64,000 bases of DNA from JAZSMJ01 sp045535815 (GCA_045535815.1 JAZSMJ010000066.1:6414-70413); one strand, 5' to 3'. Shown: positions 7,254 through 15,265, counted from the first letter of the stretch. The notes: a model not told the origin generated them from the sequence alone. Program-made: numbers and translations.

Positions 7254-7290
7254 AAAAGACCCACAGCTTATAAAACAGCGGGTCTTTTAT
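7254..7290 (+). terminator. Terminator of the pqqD-radical SAM operon
   Basis: AAAAGACCC (7254-7262) pairs with GGGTCTTTT (7280-7288); the loop contains ACAGC/CAGC. It lies immediately after the kinase stop codon. Confidence 0.75.
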
Positions 7291-7324
7291 TGCATTTTTG
7301 AAAAAATGAAGCCTTTCGACATAA

Positions 7325-7375
7325 TTCGTCGTAAAAAGTGTAGTTAATAAACATTTTTTCGTCGTAAAAAGTGTA
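7325..7375 (+). repeat. Two direct repeats upstream of the DUF4143 ATPase
   Basis: TTCGTCGTAAAAAGTGTA occurs identically at 7325-7342 and 7358-7375, 33 bp apart (three helical turns), 80-130 bases before the ATPase start. The identity and the phased spacing suggest a binding site for a dimeric regulator. Confidence 0.65.
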
Positions 7376-7453
7376 TTTGTTTTCCAAAAGTTCATTGTTT
7401 TTTTGTAATTGTGTGCTATACTATACTTGTATTATAATGACGGAGGTGCGTGT

Positions 7454-8752
7454 ATGTACCGAATTGCTATTGAAAAGCTGTTGAAATGGAAACAAAGCGA
7501 ACGCCGTAAGCCTTTAATTATCGAAGGTGCACGTCAGGTCGGCAAGACTTGGCTGATGAAAGAATTCGGCAGGCAGGCGTATGCGGATACCGTATATATT
7601 AATTTCGACTCCAATTCCAGAATGGCAGAGCTGTTTGCTTCGGATCTGGACACCGAGCGCTTGATCATGGGCTTGGAGGTGTATGTGGGGCGCAAAATAG
7701 ATCCCGACAACTCTTTGCTTATTTTCGATGAAGTACAGGAAGTTCCGAGAGCACTCACGTCTCTTAAATATTTTTACGAAAATGCGCCGCAGTATCACAT
7801 TGTATGTGCCGGTTCGCTACTCGGCATTGCGTTGCATCAAGGTACGTCTTTCCCCGTGGGCAAGGTGGATTTCTTAAAACTGTATCCCCTTTCCTTCAAG
7901 GAATTTTTGATGGCAACCGATAAGGAACGATTTGCCGAGCTGCTTGATAAGCGAGACTTCGATATGATCACGAGCTTTAAGCAAACGTATATTGATGCTT
8001 TGAAGCATTATTACTTTGTTGGCGGTATGCCTGAAGCTGTGCAAAGCTTCGCAGAGAATAGAGATTTTAATGAGGTTCGTGAAATTCAAAAGAGGATCCT
8101 TGCAGCCTATGAACAAGATTTCTCCAAACATGCTCCCAACGAAATCGTTCCGAGATTGCGTATGCTGTGGAACAGCATACCCTCTCAGTTGGCAAAAGAA
8201 AATAAGAAGTTTATCTACGGGCTTGTTCGTGAGGGCGCTCGTGCAAAAGACTATGAAACTGCAATTATGTGGCTCAGCGATTGCGGTCTTGTTCATAAGG
8301 TCAGCCGTATCAATGCCCCGGGTATCCCCTTGCGTGCTTATGAGGACTTGAAAGCGTGTAAGCTATTTGTGGTAGACGTTGGTCTCCTCGGCTGTATGGC
8401 CGGACTTCGTCAACGAACCTTGCTTGACGGAAGCGACCTTTTTGTTGAGTTCAAGGGTGCACTTACAGAACAGTACGTTTGTCAGCAGTTAAAAACTGTA
8501 GATGACCTGGATGTATATTACTATACAAACGACAGAGGCACTTGCGAGGTTGACTTTGTCGTTGATACGGGCGAGTTGATCGTACCCGTTGAAGTAAAGG
8601 CAGAGGTAAACCTTAGAGCAAAGAGCCTAAAAAACTATCATGAAAAATTCTCTCCCGAAGTTTCTGTCCGTACATCTATGGCGGACTATAAAAAAGAAGA
8701 ATGGCTTGTTAATCTTCCGCTGTATGCGATAGATCGGATAACTCAAATATAA
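7454..8752 (+). CDS. AAA ATPase with DUF4143 (ATP-binding protein)
   Basis: 432 residues from the ATG at 7454 (GGAGGTG upstream). Walker A is GARQVGKTW near residue 28 and Walker B is LLIFDEVQEVP near 94. A DUF4143 nuclease-like C-terminus follows, with YYTNDRGTCEVDFVV and IVPVEVKAE; the D...E-x-K pattern resembles a PD-(D/E)XK core. These proteins are widespread and mobile in gut anaerobes and have no settled function; defence or toxin-antitoxin-like roles have been proposed. GC content and codon use look less AT-rich than in the flanking peptide genes, and it carries its own promoter region and terminator, so it is probably a separate insertion in the locus. Confidence 0.85.
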   Translation: MYRIAIEKLLKWKQSERRKPLIIEGARQVGKTWLMKEFGRQAYADTVYINFDSNSRMAELFASDLDTERLIMGLEVYVGRKIDPDNSLLIFDEVQEVPRALTSLKYFYENAPQYHIVCAGSLLGIALHQGTSFPVGKVDFLKLYPLSFKEFLMATDKERFAELLDKRDFDMITSFKQTYIDALKHYYFVGGMPEAVQSFAENRDFNEVREIQKRILAAYEQDFSKHAPNEIVPRLRMLWNSIPSQLAKENKKFIYGLVREGARAKDYETAIMWLSDCGLVHKVSRINAPGIPLRAYEDLKACKLFVVDVGLLGCMAGLRQRTLLDGSDLFVEFKGALTEQYVCQQLKTVDDLDVYYYTNDRGTCEVDFVVDTGELIVPVEVKAEVNLRAKSLKNYHEKFSPEVSVRTSMADYKKEEWLVNLPLYAIDRITQI

Positions 8753-8760
8753 GCGGACAC

Positions 8761-8797
8761 AAAAATACCCACAGCGTTTATAAGCTGTGGGTATTTT
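8761..8797. terminator. Bidirectional terminator between ATPase and precursor genes
   Basis: AAAAATACCCACAGC and GCTGTGGGTATTTT form a 14-bp stem around GTTTATAA, with T runs in both directions. It ends the ATPase on the plus strand and the peptide gene on the minus strand. Confidence 0.8.
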
Positions 8798-8808
8798 AAT
8801 GTTTTTAC

Positions 8809-8985
8809 TTACATTTTTATCGGCGGATTGCCCGGAATAGAGTCGAGATGATATCCCGCCGGGAAGCAATCAGAACCATCATCATAATTTGAACAAGCAG
8901 AAACAGCAATTCTTTCTTTTATGCTTTTGTCATTTACTGTGAGCATTGACGGTTTTTTCCAAGTTGTTTTCATATTATTTTCCAT
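8809..8985 (-). CDS. Candidate RiPP precursor peptide (58 residues)
   Basis: ATG at 8985 with AGAGGT five bases upstream, TAA at 8809-8811. The leader contains TTWKKPSML (residues 7-15), matching the aromatic-x-x-Pro-x-hydrophobic signature that Firmicute lasso and related leaders use to bind PqqD-like recognition proteins. It is followed by a charged helix, VNDKSIKERI, and a putative core from about residue 28: VSACSNYDDGSDCFPAGYHL, then DSIPGNPPIKM. Cys31 and Cys40, several Asp/Asn/Tyr residues and a Pro/Gly-rich tail fit a modified peptide. It starts 11 bases after the ArsR-type gene on the same strand and ends at a bidirectional terminator. This is the best substrate for the maturases at 3659-7252. 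The assignment rests on motif and context. Confidence 0.7.
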   Translation of the reverse strand: MENNMKTTWKKPSMLTVNDKSIKERIAVSACSNYDDGSDCFPAGYHLDSIPGNPPIKM

Positions 8986-8996
8986 TTTTACCTCTG

Positions 8997-10034
8997 TTAA
9001 AAGAATTTTTCTATATGTTTTTTTAATGTATTGAAATAGGTTGAATTTATACTGTAATAAACAAATTTTCCTTGTTTGGTGTGTATAGTCAATCCGGATT
9101 TTTCAAGCATATTTAAATGATAAAGCGTGCTGTTGTTTTTTAAGCCCAATTCTTTGGCTATCTGTGCACAAAACATATCTTCTTTGGCTAACATATTCAA
9201 TATTTTAATGCGCTGCTCGTCATAAAGAACACGGCCTAATTCATATAAATTAATTTTTTCCACATTTGAATCAATGTCATATAACGATAAATACGGTTCA
9301 CTGTTGATTCCCAATAATGATACCCAGGTATCAGGCGTGCTTTCGTATGAGTTTGCAACAACAAGCACTGAGCAACAAGAGACGTATATATTTTCAAATT
9401 GAGTAATATCCTTGCAGAATATAGAGCTTAAGAGATTAATATATTTTGATTCAAAATCTTTAACTAACTGCTTGATTTCATTCTGATGTATTTGGTTGAA
9501 TTCTCTGCAAAGCGCTTCTACTTTTCTAAGTTCGGAAATGATCTCTTCAATTTCTCTATCTCCGTACATGAGAAAATAGAATATGTACATCTTAACGTCA
9601 CTTGGCAGGTCAGCATTGAAAAGTTCATCTTTTATTGAGCAAATAGTTTCAACGTCAAAAATATCGGGACTATTCTCTGAAACATAGTTTTTGTAAATCG
9701 TTTGTTTCAATCTGTTTATATCGCGAAGCGAATCATAGAAACGCTCAATCAAACCGTCTTGAGGATTTGAAGCGATTTTAACGTATTTGCGAATATGAGA
9801 AACAAGCGCTGTTTTTATGTTTTTTTCTTTGTTACAATAAAATAAACATAATAATTTGTCCGGGATGTTTGATAATCTTTCGATGATCAATTTGTAGAAG
9901 TTTTCATTCTGCTCATAGGGAACATTATCTGTTCGCAATTGAATATACGCACGCTCGCCGTTAAAACGAAGCTTCAGAGCGAATAACATGTCATAAAGTA
10001 TACCGGGCTCTTTTAAATATACGATATTGTTCAA
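8997..10034 (-). CDS. ArsR-type winged-helix regulator, 345 residues
   Basis: Starts at TTG 10034 with AAGGAG eight bases upstream. The last ~80 residues form a winged helix: LYDEQRIKILNMLAKEDMFC, then AQIAKELGLKNNSTLYHLNM with the recognition helix, then KQGKFVYYSI. The N-terminal ~260 residues are mostly helical, including LRKVEALCREFNQIHQNEIK, and match no domain I know. The size and layout resemble 'DUF5937/ArsR'-like regulators with a large sensor domain. It is co-transcribed with the candidate precursor peptide 11 bases downstream and divergent from an XRE gene, so it probably controls peptide production, perhaps by sensing the product. Confidence 0.75.
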   Translation of the reverse strand: MNNIVYLKEPGILYDMLFALKLRFNGERAYIQLRTDNVPYEQNENFYKLIIERLSNIPDKLLCLFYCNKEKNIKTALVSHIRKYVKIASNPQDGLIERFYDSLRDINRLKQTIYKNYVSENSPDIFDVETICSIKDELFNADLPSDVKMYIFYFLMYGDREIEEIISELRKVEALCREFNQIHQNEIKQLVKDFESKYINLLSSIFCKDITQFENIYVSCCSVLVVANSYESTPDTWVSLLGINSEPYLSLYDIDSNVEKINLYELGRVLYDEQRIKILNMLAKEDMFCAQIAKELGLKNNSTLYHLNMLEKSGLTIHTKQGKFVYYSINSTYFNTLKKHIEKFF

Positions 10035-10069
10035 TAATTCATCTCCTTTTTATTAACGTTCGCACAATA

Positions 10070-10098
10070 ATTCTATCACAAAACGAATCAAATGTCAA
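10070..10098 (-). promoter_or_regulatory. Sigma-A promoter of the regulator-precursor operon
   Basis: On the minus strand TTGACA (10093-10098) and TAGAAT (10070-10075) are 17 bases apart, about 35 bases before the TTG start. Confidence 0.7.
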
Positions 10099-10221
10099 TG
10101 ATTTTTGGAAATATCAGTTAAAAAATTTGAATTATTCTGTCGAAATACAGTTACGGATTGTGGATTTTTGTTCGATGTATGATAAAATATTATTCGATTG
10201 TGTTTGGATATATTGGTGATA

Positions 10222-10491
10222 ATGAGACACATTATGGAAGAAACATTGAAAGAAGAACTGCGTTTTCTTGCTTTGAACACAAGAGATCAACTTGATCTTA
10301 CCCAAAGCAAGATGGCTGAAAAGCTTGTTATGAGTGTAAACTCATACTCCGATATTGAGACCGGAGCGCATATGTGCGGAGCATTAACAACGGTCTTACT
10401 GTTGGCGGAACAGGAAGATCCTAAATCTATTTTGCAGGAATTTAAAGAGAAGCTTGATAAATTTCGCAAAAAAGATACTAAAGAGACATGA
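10222..10491 (+). CDS. XRE-family helix-turn-helix protein
   Basis: 89 residues from ATG 10222 (GGTGAT upstream, short spacing); ATG 10234 is the alternative. DLTQSKMAEKLVMSVNSYSD forms the helix-turn-helix, followed by IETGAHMCGALTTVLLLAEQ and a basic helical tail, FKEKLDKFRKK. It is likely a DNA-binding regulator without a sensor domain. It overlaps the next gene by 4 bases (ATGA) and lies between the regulator-precursor operon and the ACP operon, so it may contribute to control of the locus. Confidence 0.75.
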   Translation: MRHIMEETLKEELRFLALNTRDQLDLTQSKMAEKLVMSVNSYSDIETGAHMCGALTTVLLLAEQEDPKSILQEFKEKLDKFRKKDTKET

Positions 10492-10730
10492 CCGCCGTTA
10501 CATACGGGATAGTTGAAGAGCGGTATATACTCGGAAATTGTAGTCGTACCTCTTATGGAATTGCAGCCTATGCAAATTCGGAAGTTGACGGATCGGCAAT
10601 TATAGTTGCTTCGGTAAGCGACGTATCCGATAAAAAGCATGAGATGGAAGAACTTGTCCGTCTGTGCAACAGTATGGACCTTTCTCCAATTCACCTGTAT
10701 GATGTAGTCGAAGATTTTCTGTCTATGTAA
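10488..10730 (+). CDS. Small DUF6514-like protein
   Basis: 80 residues, 4-base overlap with the XRE gene. VTYGIVEERYILGNCSRTSY, GIAAYANSEVDGSAIIVASV and the ending LCNSMDLSPIHLYDVVEDFL match a pattern I recall as DUF6514, short proteins common in Clostridia and often paired with XRE regulators. The name is from memory; the function is unknown. A partner or modulator of the XRE protein is the simplest idea. Confidence 0.65.
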   Translation: MTAVTYGIVEERYILGNCSRTSYGIAAYANSEVDGSAIIVASVSDVSDKKHEMEELVRLCNSMDLSPIHLYDVVEDFLSM

Positions 10731-10791
10731 GATAGAATAAAAAGCACTAAAAATACAATGAAAGGAAAATCCAAACACAATCACACGTTTT

Positions 10792-10820
10792 CCTCCGAGC
10801 GTAATCGCTCGGAGGTTTTT
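10792..10820 (+). terminator. Intrinsic terminator after the XRE/DUF6514 pair
   Basis: Perfect 10-bp stem CCTCCGAGCG/CGCTCGGAGG with a TAAT loop, followed by TTTTTCG. Confidence 0.85.
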
Positions 10821-10872
10821 CGTTCGTTGCTTTTTAGTTTGAGCTTTTTCGACAAACAATTACTTCCTTATA

Positions 10873-10954
10873 TTGACAAATAGTTAGTTATTATGATACA
10901 ATTAATTGTAGAAACATCGCAAATTTATAGTTAATAAGTCTATAATACATAGAA
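10873..10954 (+). promoter_or_regulatory. Promoter and shared dyad upstream of the ACP-fkbH operon
   Basis: TTGACA (10873-10878) and TACAAT (10897-10902, 18-base spacer) form a promoter. Downstream, GTCTATAATACATAGAA (10938-10954) is a dyad almost identical to 3582-3598 before pqqD, and both are followed by TTATA. The site is 53 bases before the ACP start. Confidence 0.5.
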
Positions 10955-11006
10955 TTATACTTTTGGAAATATCGAATTATGAGAATGAACAAGCGAGGAA
11001 TGTGCA

Positions 11007-11264
11007 ATGAAAAAAATAACAAAAGAGAACGTATTGTGTGTGCTTAACGAAACAATTGAAGAAATAAAAATAACCGAAGAATGCATGGATGTTGATTTAA
11101 CTCAACTTGGGCTTGACTCTATTCTTTTTATAAAGACTATCGTAGCTCTTGAAGAAGAATTTGAAGTTGAGGTGCCCGACTCAAAATTGCTGATTGCTGA
11201 AATGAATACAGCACAAAAAATATGGGATGTACTGAAAGAGCTTACATCAGAAGGAGATCAATAA
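11007..11264 (+). CDS. Acyl carrier protein
   Basis: 85 residues with GCGAGGAATGTG upstream. LTQLGLDSILFIKTIVALEE holds the phosphopantetheine attachment Ser38 in the 'GLDS' motif, followed by EFEVEVPDSKLL, the usual ACP helix III region. It is dedicated rather than a fatty-acid ACP, because its stop overlaps the ATG of an FkbH-like gene by one base (TAATG). In known pathways FkbH-type enzymes load a three-carbon glyceryl unit from 1,3-bisphosphoglycerate onto such an ACP. ACP-like proteins also occur in Clostridial peptide maturation systems. Confidence 0.85.
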   Translation: MKKITKENVLCVLNETIEEIKITEECMDVDLTQLGLDSILFIKTIVALEEEFEVEVPDSKLLIAEMNTAQKIWDVLKELTSEGDQ

Positions 11265-12817
11265 TGAATCGTTTTGTTATTACATCCAATATATGCTTTG
11301 AGCCGTATCTGCGACGTTCGCTTGAAGAAAGATATGGCAGCAATATAAAGCTTTCGTCGGTACCGTTGGCAGAGCTGCAAGATAATACTCATTATGAAAC
11401 ACTCTGCAGTGCAGATTACATAATTGTTATAATAAACCTCGAAGAACGGTTTCCGAATTTGACAGATGGCTTAAGATGCGGCATTTTTTCTGCGGATGAA
11501 ATCGTCGGTATAATGGAGGCTGAATGCAAAACTACCATTGCTTATCTTACAAAAACAACATCAGCACCGATTTTTTTGTTTTCTTTTGAGGATTACGGAA
11601 TCAGAGAGAGACCTCTGTTTGGCTCGGTCTTATATCTTGACGGTCTTGTCGGAAGATTGAATGAAATGCTGTTTGCTTTGAAAACAGATAACATTACTTT
11701 CTTTGATATGCAATACATTATTGCACGTGTCGGAATGGCAAACTCATATGATATACGCGGAAAATATCGTTGGAATGCTCCGTATTCGAAAGAAATGATA
11801 TCGGATATGGTAGCCGAAATTGATCGCCATATCAGAACTTTAAACAGTGAGACAAAAAAATGCATTGTAGTCGATTGCGATAATGTGCTTTGGGGCGGTA
11901 TTATCTCGGAAGATGGCATAGAAAGAATCAAGCTTGACAGCAGTGGTCTTGGCAGAGAATATCAGGATTTTCAGCGTTATCTTAAGCTCATGTATGACTA
12001 TGGAATCATAATTGCTGTTTGCAGTAAGAATGATCAGGTTGACGTTATGCGGATGTTTCGTGAGCACAATGCGATGATTTTGCGCGAGGAACACATTTCA
12101 AGCTTCCGTGTGAATTGGCAAAGCAAAGCTGAGAATATAAAGGAAATAGCGGCCGAGTTGAATATCGGGCTGGAGAGCATGGTGTTTGTTGATGATTCGG
12201 AATTTGAAGTGAATTCGGTTCGTGCGTTGCTGCCGGAGGTTACTTCTATATTATATAATAGGAAGACGATAATGTCTGACATGGCAGAATGTATAGGGCT
12301 GAGCGATAGAGTGCCAAATCAAAATGCTTTGGAACGTCAGAATACATATTTAACAAATAGAAAACGGGAGCAGTTGCGTGCAGAATGCTCGTCGTTTGAT
12401 GAATATCTGAATTCTCTTGAGATGAAAATCGATATCCATATTGCCGATAACTCGGAGCTTAACCGTATCTCCGAGCTCACGCAGAGAGCAAATCAATGCA
12501 CAAACGGTGTGCGTTGCTCAGTGAATGATTTGAAAGCTTATATTGCAAACGGCGGAAGTTTGTATGCCGTATATGTAACTGATAAATATTCCGATTTAGG
12601 CTTGGTTGGCGCTATCGGAATGAAGGGAGAGCGCCTTTGTTTGTTTGTTCTTTCCTGCCGTGCGCTAGGCAGAAAAATCGAAGATGCTATGCTTGATTTT
12701 ACAAACAAGTGTTGTGTACGTGAGGTCGTTTTTTCCGATACCGATAAAAACAAAGAGCTTTCGGATATGTTATCGAGAAACAGTCTGAGAATATTGTTGA
12801 ATAGCTCGCCTTTTTAA
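11264..12817 (+). CDS. FkbH-like HAD-superfamily IIIC protein
   Basis: 517 residues from the ATG overlapping the ACP stop, with AGAAGGAG upstream. The HAD motif I, VVDCDNVLWGG, places the nucleophile at Asp204 and the acid at Asp206. VCSKND is motif II, and LESMVFVDDSEFE is the acidic motif III near residue 310. The C-terminal ~150 residues (RISELTQRANQCTNGVRCSV, GLVGAIGM) form the GNAT-like domain normal for this family. FkbH proteins dephosphorylate 1,3-bisphosphoglycerate and transfer glycerate to an ACP, giving starter units or hydroxy-methylene pendants. With no PKS in view, glyceryl transfer to the peptide is a possible but unproven use. Confidence 0.85.
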   Translation: MNRFVITSNICFEPYLRRSLEERYGSNIKLSSVPLAELQDNTHYETLCSADYIIVIINLEERFPNLTDGLRCGIFSADEIVGIMEAECKTTIAYLTKTTSAPIFLFSFEDYGIRERPLFGSVLYLDGLVGRLNEMLFALKTDNITFFDMQYIIARVGMANSYDIRGKYRWNAPYSKEMISDMVAEIDRHIRTLNSETKKCIVVDCDNVLWGGIISEDGIERIKLDSSGLGREYQDFQRYLKLMYDYGIIIAVCSKNDQVDVMRMFREHNAMILREEHISSFRVNWQSKAENIKEIAAELNIGLESMVFVDDSEFEVNSVRALLPEVTSILYNRKTIMSDMAECIGLSDRVPNQNALERQNTYLTNRKREQLRAECSSFDEYLNSLEMKIDIHIADNSELNRISELTQRANQCTNGVRCSVNDLKAYIANGGSLYAVYVTDKYSDLGLVGAIGMKGERLCLFVLSCRALGRKIEDAMLDFTNKCCVREVVFSDTDKNKELSDMLSRNSLRILLNSSPF

Positions 12818-12846
12818 AAAGCAAAGAATGAAAATTGAAAAAAGGC

Positions 12847-12875
12847 TTTACAAAATTGATTATATGGTATATAAT
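12847..12875 (+). promoter_or_regulatory. Sigma-A promoter of the amino acid ABC transporter
   Basis: TTTACA (12847-12852), 17-base spacer, TATAAT (12870-12875), 57 bases before the start codon. Confidence 0.75.
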
Positions 12876-12931
12876 AGTTACATCATATCGCTTTAGCATG
12901 ATAAATTAACAACGCAAAGGATGAATTTGAC

Positions 12932-13744
12932 ATGAAAAAGATCATTGCTTTGGTGCTCGCACTTTTGACGGTTGCATTCTGCTTCGCTTCGTGCGGTGAC
13001 ACCGCTGTTCAGACAGTTTTTGAACCCACAGGAGAGGTTAAAGGCTCTCTCAAGCTCGGATTTGACTCCGAATATCCGCCCTACGGCTACCTCGATACCG
13101 AAAAGAATGAGTATGCAGGATTTGACATCGAATCCGCAAAGGCAGTTTGTGACTATCTCGGTTACACACTTACTCTCGTTCCGATCGATTGGAACTCCAA
13201 GGATATGGAGCTTGAGGCAGGCAATATCGACTGCATCTGGAACGGCTTTACAATAAACGGACGTGAAGATCAGTACCAGTGGAGCGTTCCTTACGTTGAT
13301 AACTCCATCGTCGTTCTCACAGCTGCCGATTCCGGCATAAACGCAGTTGCTGACCTTGCAGGCAAGATCATCACGGTTCAGGCAGGCTCTTCGGGACAGA
13401 GTGCTCTTGATAAGAACGCAGAGCTTGTTGCAAGCCTTGCTGACGGCAAGTATCTCACATGCGCTAACTACACAACTGCTTTCCAGGAACTCAAGACCGG
13501 TGCGGTTGAGGCTGTTATAGTTGATATCGGCGTTGCTAAGTACCTCATCGAGGGTACTGAAGGCTACGTTATCCTTGACGAAGCAGTTTCCTCCGAGCAG
13601 TACGGTATCGGCTTCCTTAAGGGCAATACCGAGCTTTGCAAGACAATAGAGGATGCGTTCCTTCACCTTGCAAACAATACCGACACTATAGCTAAGCTCG
13701 CTGAAAAGTACGAAATTACAGACGCAGTTACGGTCGGTAAGTAA
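12932..13744 (+). CDS. Polar amino acid ABC transporter substrate-binding lipoprotein
   Basis: 270 residues. The N-terminus is a lipoprotein signal (basic MKK, hydrophobic IIALVLALLTVAFCF, lipobox FASC with lipidated Cys21). The mature part is a family-3 binding protein: LKLGFDSEYPPYGYLDT, FDIESAKAVCDYLGY, then the second lobe with GKIITVQAGSSGQSA. It captures a polar amino acid outside the membrane for the permease and ATPase encoded next. The ligand (glutamine, cystine, arginine or lysine) cannot be told from sequence alone. Codon use is that of a highly expressed gene (many GCA, CTC and AAG codons). Confidence 0.9.
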   Translation: MKKIIALVLALLTVAFCFASCGDTAVQTVFEPTGEVKGSLKLGFDSEYPPYGYLDTEKNEYAGFDIESAKAVCDYLGYTLTLVPIDWNSKDMELEAGNIDCIWNGFTINGREDQYQWSVPYVDNSIVVLTAADSGINAVADLAGKIITVQAGSSGQSALDKNAELVASLADGKYLTCANYTTAFQELKTGAVEAVIVDIGVAKYLIEGTEGYVILDEAVSSEQYGIGFLKGNTELCKTIEDAFLHLANNTDTIAKLAEKYEITDAVTVGK

Positions 13745-13769
13745 TTTTAATAAGGTCAAAAGGATGAAT

Positions 13770-13806
13770 CGCTGTGCCGTTTCATAAACGGTACAGCGTT
13801 TCGTTT
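13770..13806 (+). terminator. Intercistronic hairpin, partial terminator in the ABC operon
   Basis: CGCTGTGCCGT pairs with ACGGTACAGCG around TTCATAA, followed by TTTCGTTT. Placed between the binding protein and permease genes, it would make the binding protein more abundant, as is usual for such operons. Confidence 0.65.
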
Positions 13807-13824
13807 AACGGGAGCACTTATAAG

Positions 13825-14493
13825 ATGTCAAACATAATGGAAATATTGAATCTGCTGGTGGGCGGAATGTGGGTATCGCTTCAGATATTCTTTTTTACGC
13901 TTTTGTTTTCTCTTCCGCTCGGCTTTCTGATTTGCTTCGGCAGACAATCGAAAAATATAATAATCAGCACGCTTTTCCGCATCTACATATCCATCATGCG
14001 CGGAACTCCGCTTATGCTTCAGCTGTTTGTCGTGTATTACGCACCCTTCTATCTTTTCGGAATAAAGCTGAGTGTATTCGGACCCAATTACCGTTTGATA
14101 GCCGTGCTTATTGGCTTCGTTTTGAATTACGCCGCATATTTTGCCGAGATATATCGCTCGGGTATTGAATCTATGCCTCAGGGTCAGTATGAGGCAAGCC
14201 GTGTTCTCGGATATAACAAGGCTCAGACCTTTTTCGTTATAATACTTCCGCAGGTCATAAAAAGAATAATGCCTACCGTCACAAACGAGGTCATTACCCT
14301 CATCAAGGATACCTCGCTTGCGTATACGATAGGCGTTATCGAGATGTTTACAAAGGCTAAGCAGATATCTGCCGATGACTCCAATCTTACCGCCCTCGTG
14401 ATAGCCGGCGTGGTGTATTACATCTTCAACTTTATAGTTGCCTTCGTCATGGAAAAGATTGAAAAACGAATGAGCTATTACAGCATCAAATAA
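13825..14493 (+). CDS. Amino acid ABC transporter permease
   Basis: 222 residues from ATG 13825; a GTG at 13774 would place the start inside the hairpin. Hydrophobic segments begin MEILNLLVGGMWVSLQIFFF. The HisM/GlnP-type 'IYISIMRGTPLMLQLFVVYY' motif and the EAA loop, EASRVLGYNKAQTFFVIILP, which docks onto the ATPase, are present. It probably works as a homodimer, since only one permease gene is present. It is 10 bases upstream of the ATPase. Confidence 0.9.
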   Translation: MSNIMEILNLLVGGMWVSLQIFFFTLLFSLPLGFLICFGRQSKNIIISTLFRIYISIMRGTPLMLQLFVVYYAPFYLFGIKLSVFGPNYRLIAVLIGFVLNYAAYFAEIYRSGIESMPQGQYEASRVLGYNKAQTFFVIILPQVIKRIMPTVTNEVITLIKDTSLAYTIGVIEMFTKAKQISADDSNLTALVIAGVVYYIFNFIVAFVMEKIEKRMSYYSIK

Positions 14494-14503
14494 GGAGGAC
14501 GGT

Positions 14504-15265
14504 ATGAGTATTCTTACAGCAACGGGAATAAAAAAGGCTTTTATAGCCGGCAAAGACGTTCTCCGTGACATATCCTTTTCTATGGAAAAGGGAGATGTGC
14601 TTTCGATAATCGGATCGTCGGGATCGGGAAAATCCACACTTTTGCGCTGTATAACGCAGCTTGAAACGGTTGATCTTGGCGAGATAGTTATAAACGGCAG
14701 AACGCTGGTGCGCAGTGAAAACGGAAAGGCTGTATATGCGGATAAAAAAGAGCTCAAGCTTATTCAGCAGAGCGTCGGAATGGTATTTCAGTCGTTCAAT
14801 CTGTTTCCTCATTTTACAGTTCTTCGCAATATAACCGATGCTCCGAGAAGGGTATTCGGTGTGCCTAAGGAGGAAGCTGAGGCACAGGCGATGGAGATCC
14901 TTTCAAAGATGGATCTTGCCGATAAGGCAAAGTCCTATCCGTGCGAATTATCGGGCGGCCAGCAGCAGAGAGTTGCTATTGCGAGAGCGCTAGCCCTTAG
15001 GCCCGATATAATCTGCTTTGACGAGCCTACGAGTGCGCTTGACCCCGAGCTTACGGGCGAGGTGCTCAAGGTCATAAGAGACCTCAAAAAAGCAGGGCAT
15101 ACCATGATAGTGGTAACTCACGAGATGGAATTTGCAAGAAGCGTTTCCGACTACGTTATATTTATGGCAGACGGAATAATAGAGGAGCAGGGAACTCCCG
15201 AGGAGGTCTTCGGAAATCCCAGATCAGAGCGTGCAAGGGCGTTCCTTTCACGCATTACGAATTGA
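14504..15265 (+). CDS. Amino acid ABC transporter ATP-binding protein (GlnQ type)
   Basis: 253 residues. Walker A GSSGSGKST, Q-loop VFQSFNLFPHF, signature LSGGQQQRVA, Walker B IICFDEPTSALD and switch VVTHEME are all intact. AGGAGGACGGT precedes the ATG. It energises uptake with the upstream permease and lipoprotein. The length and the 'EQGTPEEVFGNP' ending are standard for the GlnQ/ArtP group. Confidence 0.92.
   Translation: MSILTATGIKKAFIAGKDVLRDISFSMEKGDVLSIIGSSGSGKSTLLRCITQLETVDLGEIVINGRTLVRSENGKAVYADKKELKLIQQSVGMVFQSFNLFPHFTVLRNITDAPRRVFGVPKEEAEAQAMEILSKMDLADKAKSYPCELSGGQQQRVAIARALALRPDIICFDEPTSALDPELTGEVLKVIRDLKKAGHTMIVVTHEMEFARSVSDYVIFMADGIIEEQGTPEEVFGNPRSERARAFLSRITN

Noticed and set aside
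12893..13759. Minus-strand 288-residue frame
   Set aside because: Antisense shadow of the substrate-binding protein gene; Cys/Leu-rich with no domain.
13828..14757. Minus-strand 309-residue frame
   Set aside because: Antisense to the ABC permease and ATPase genes, both of which have full family motifs.
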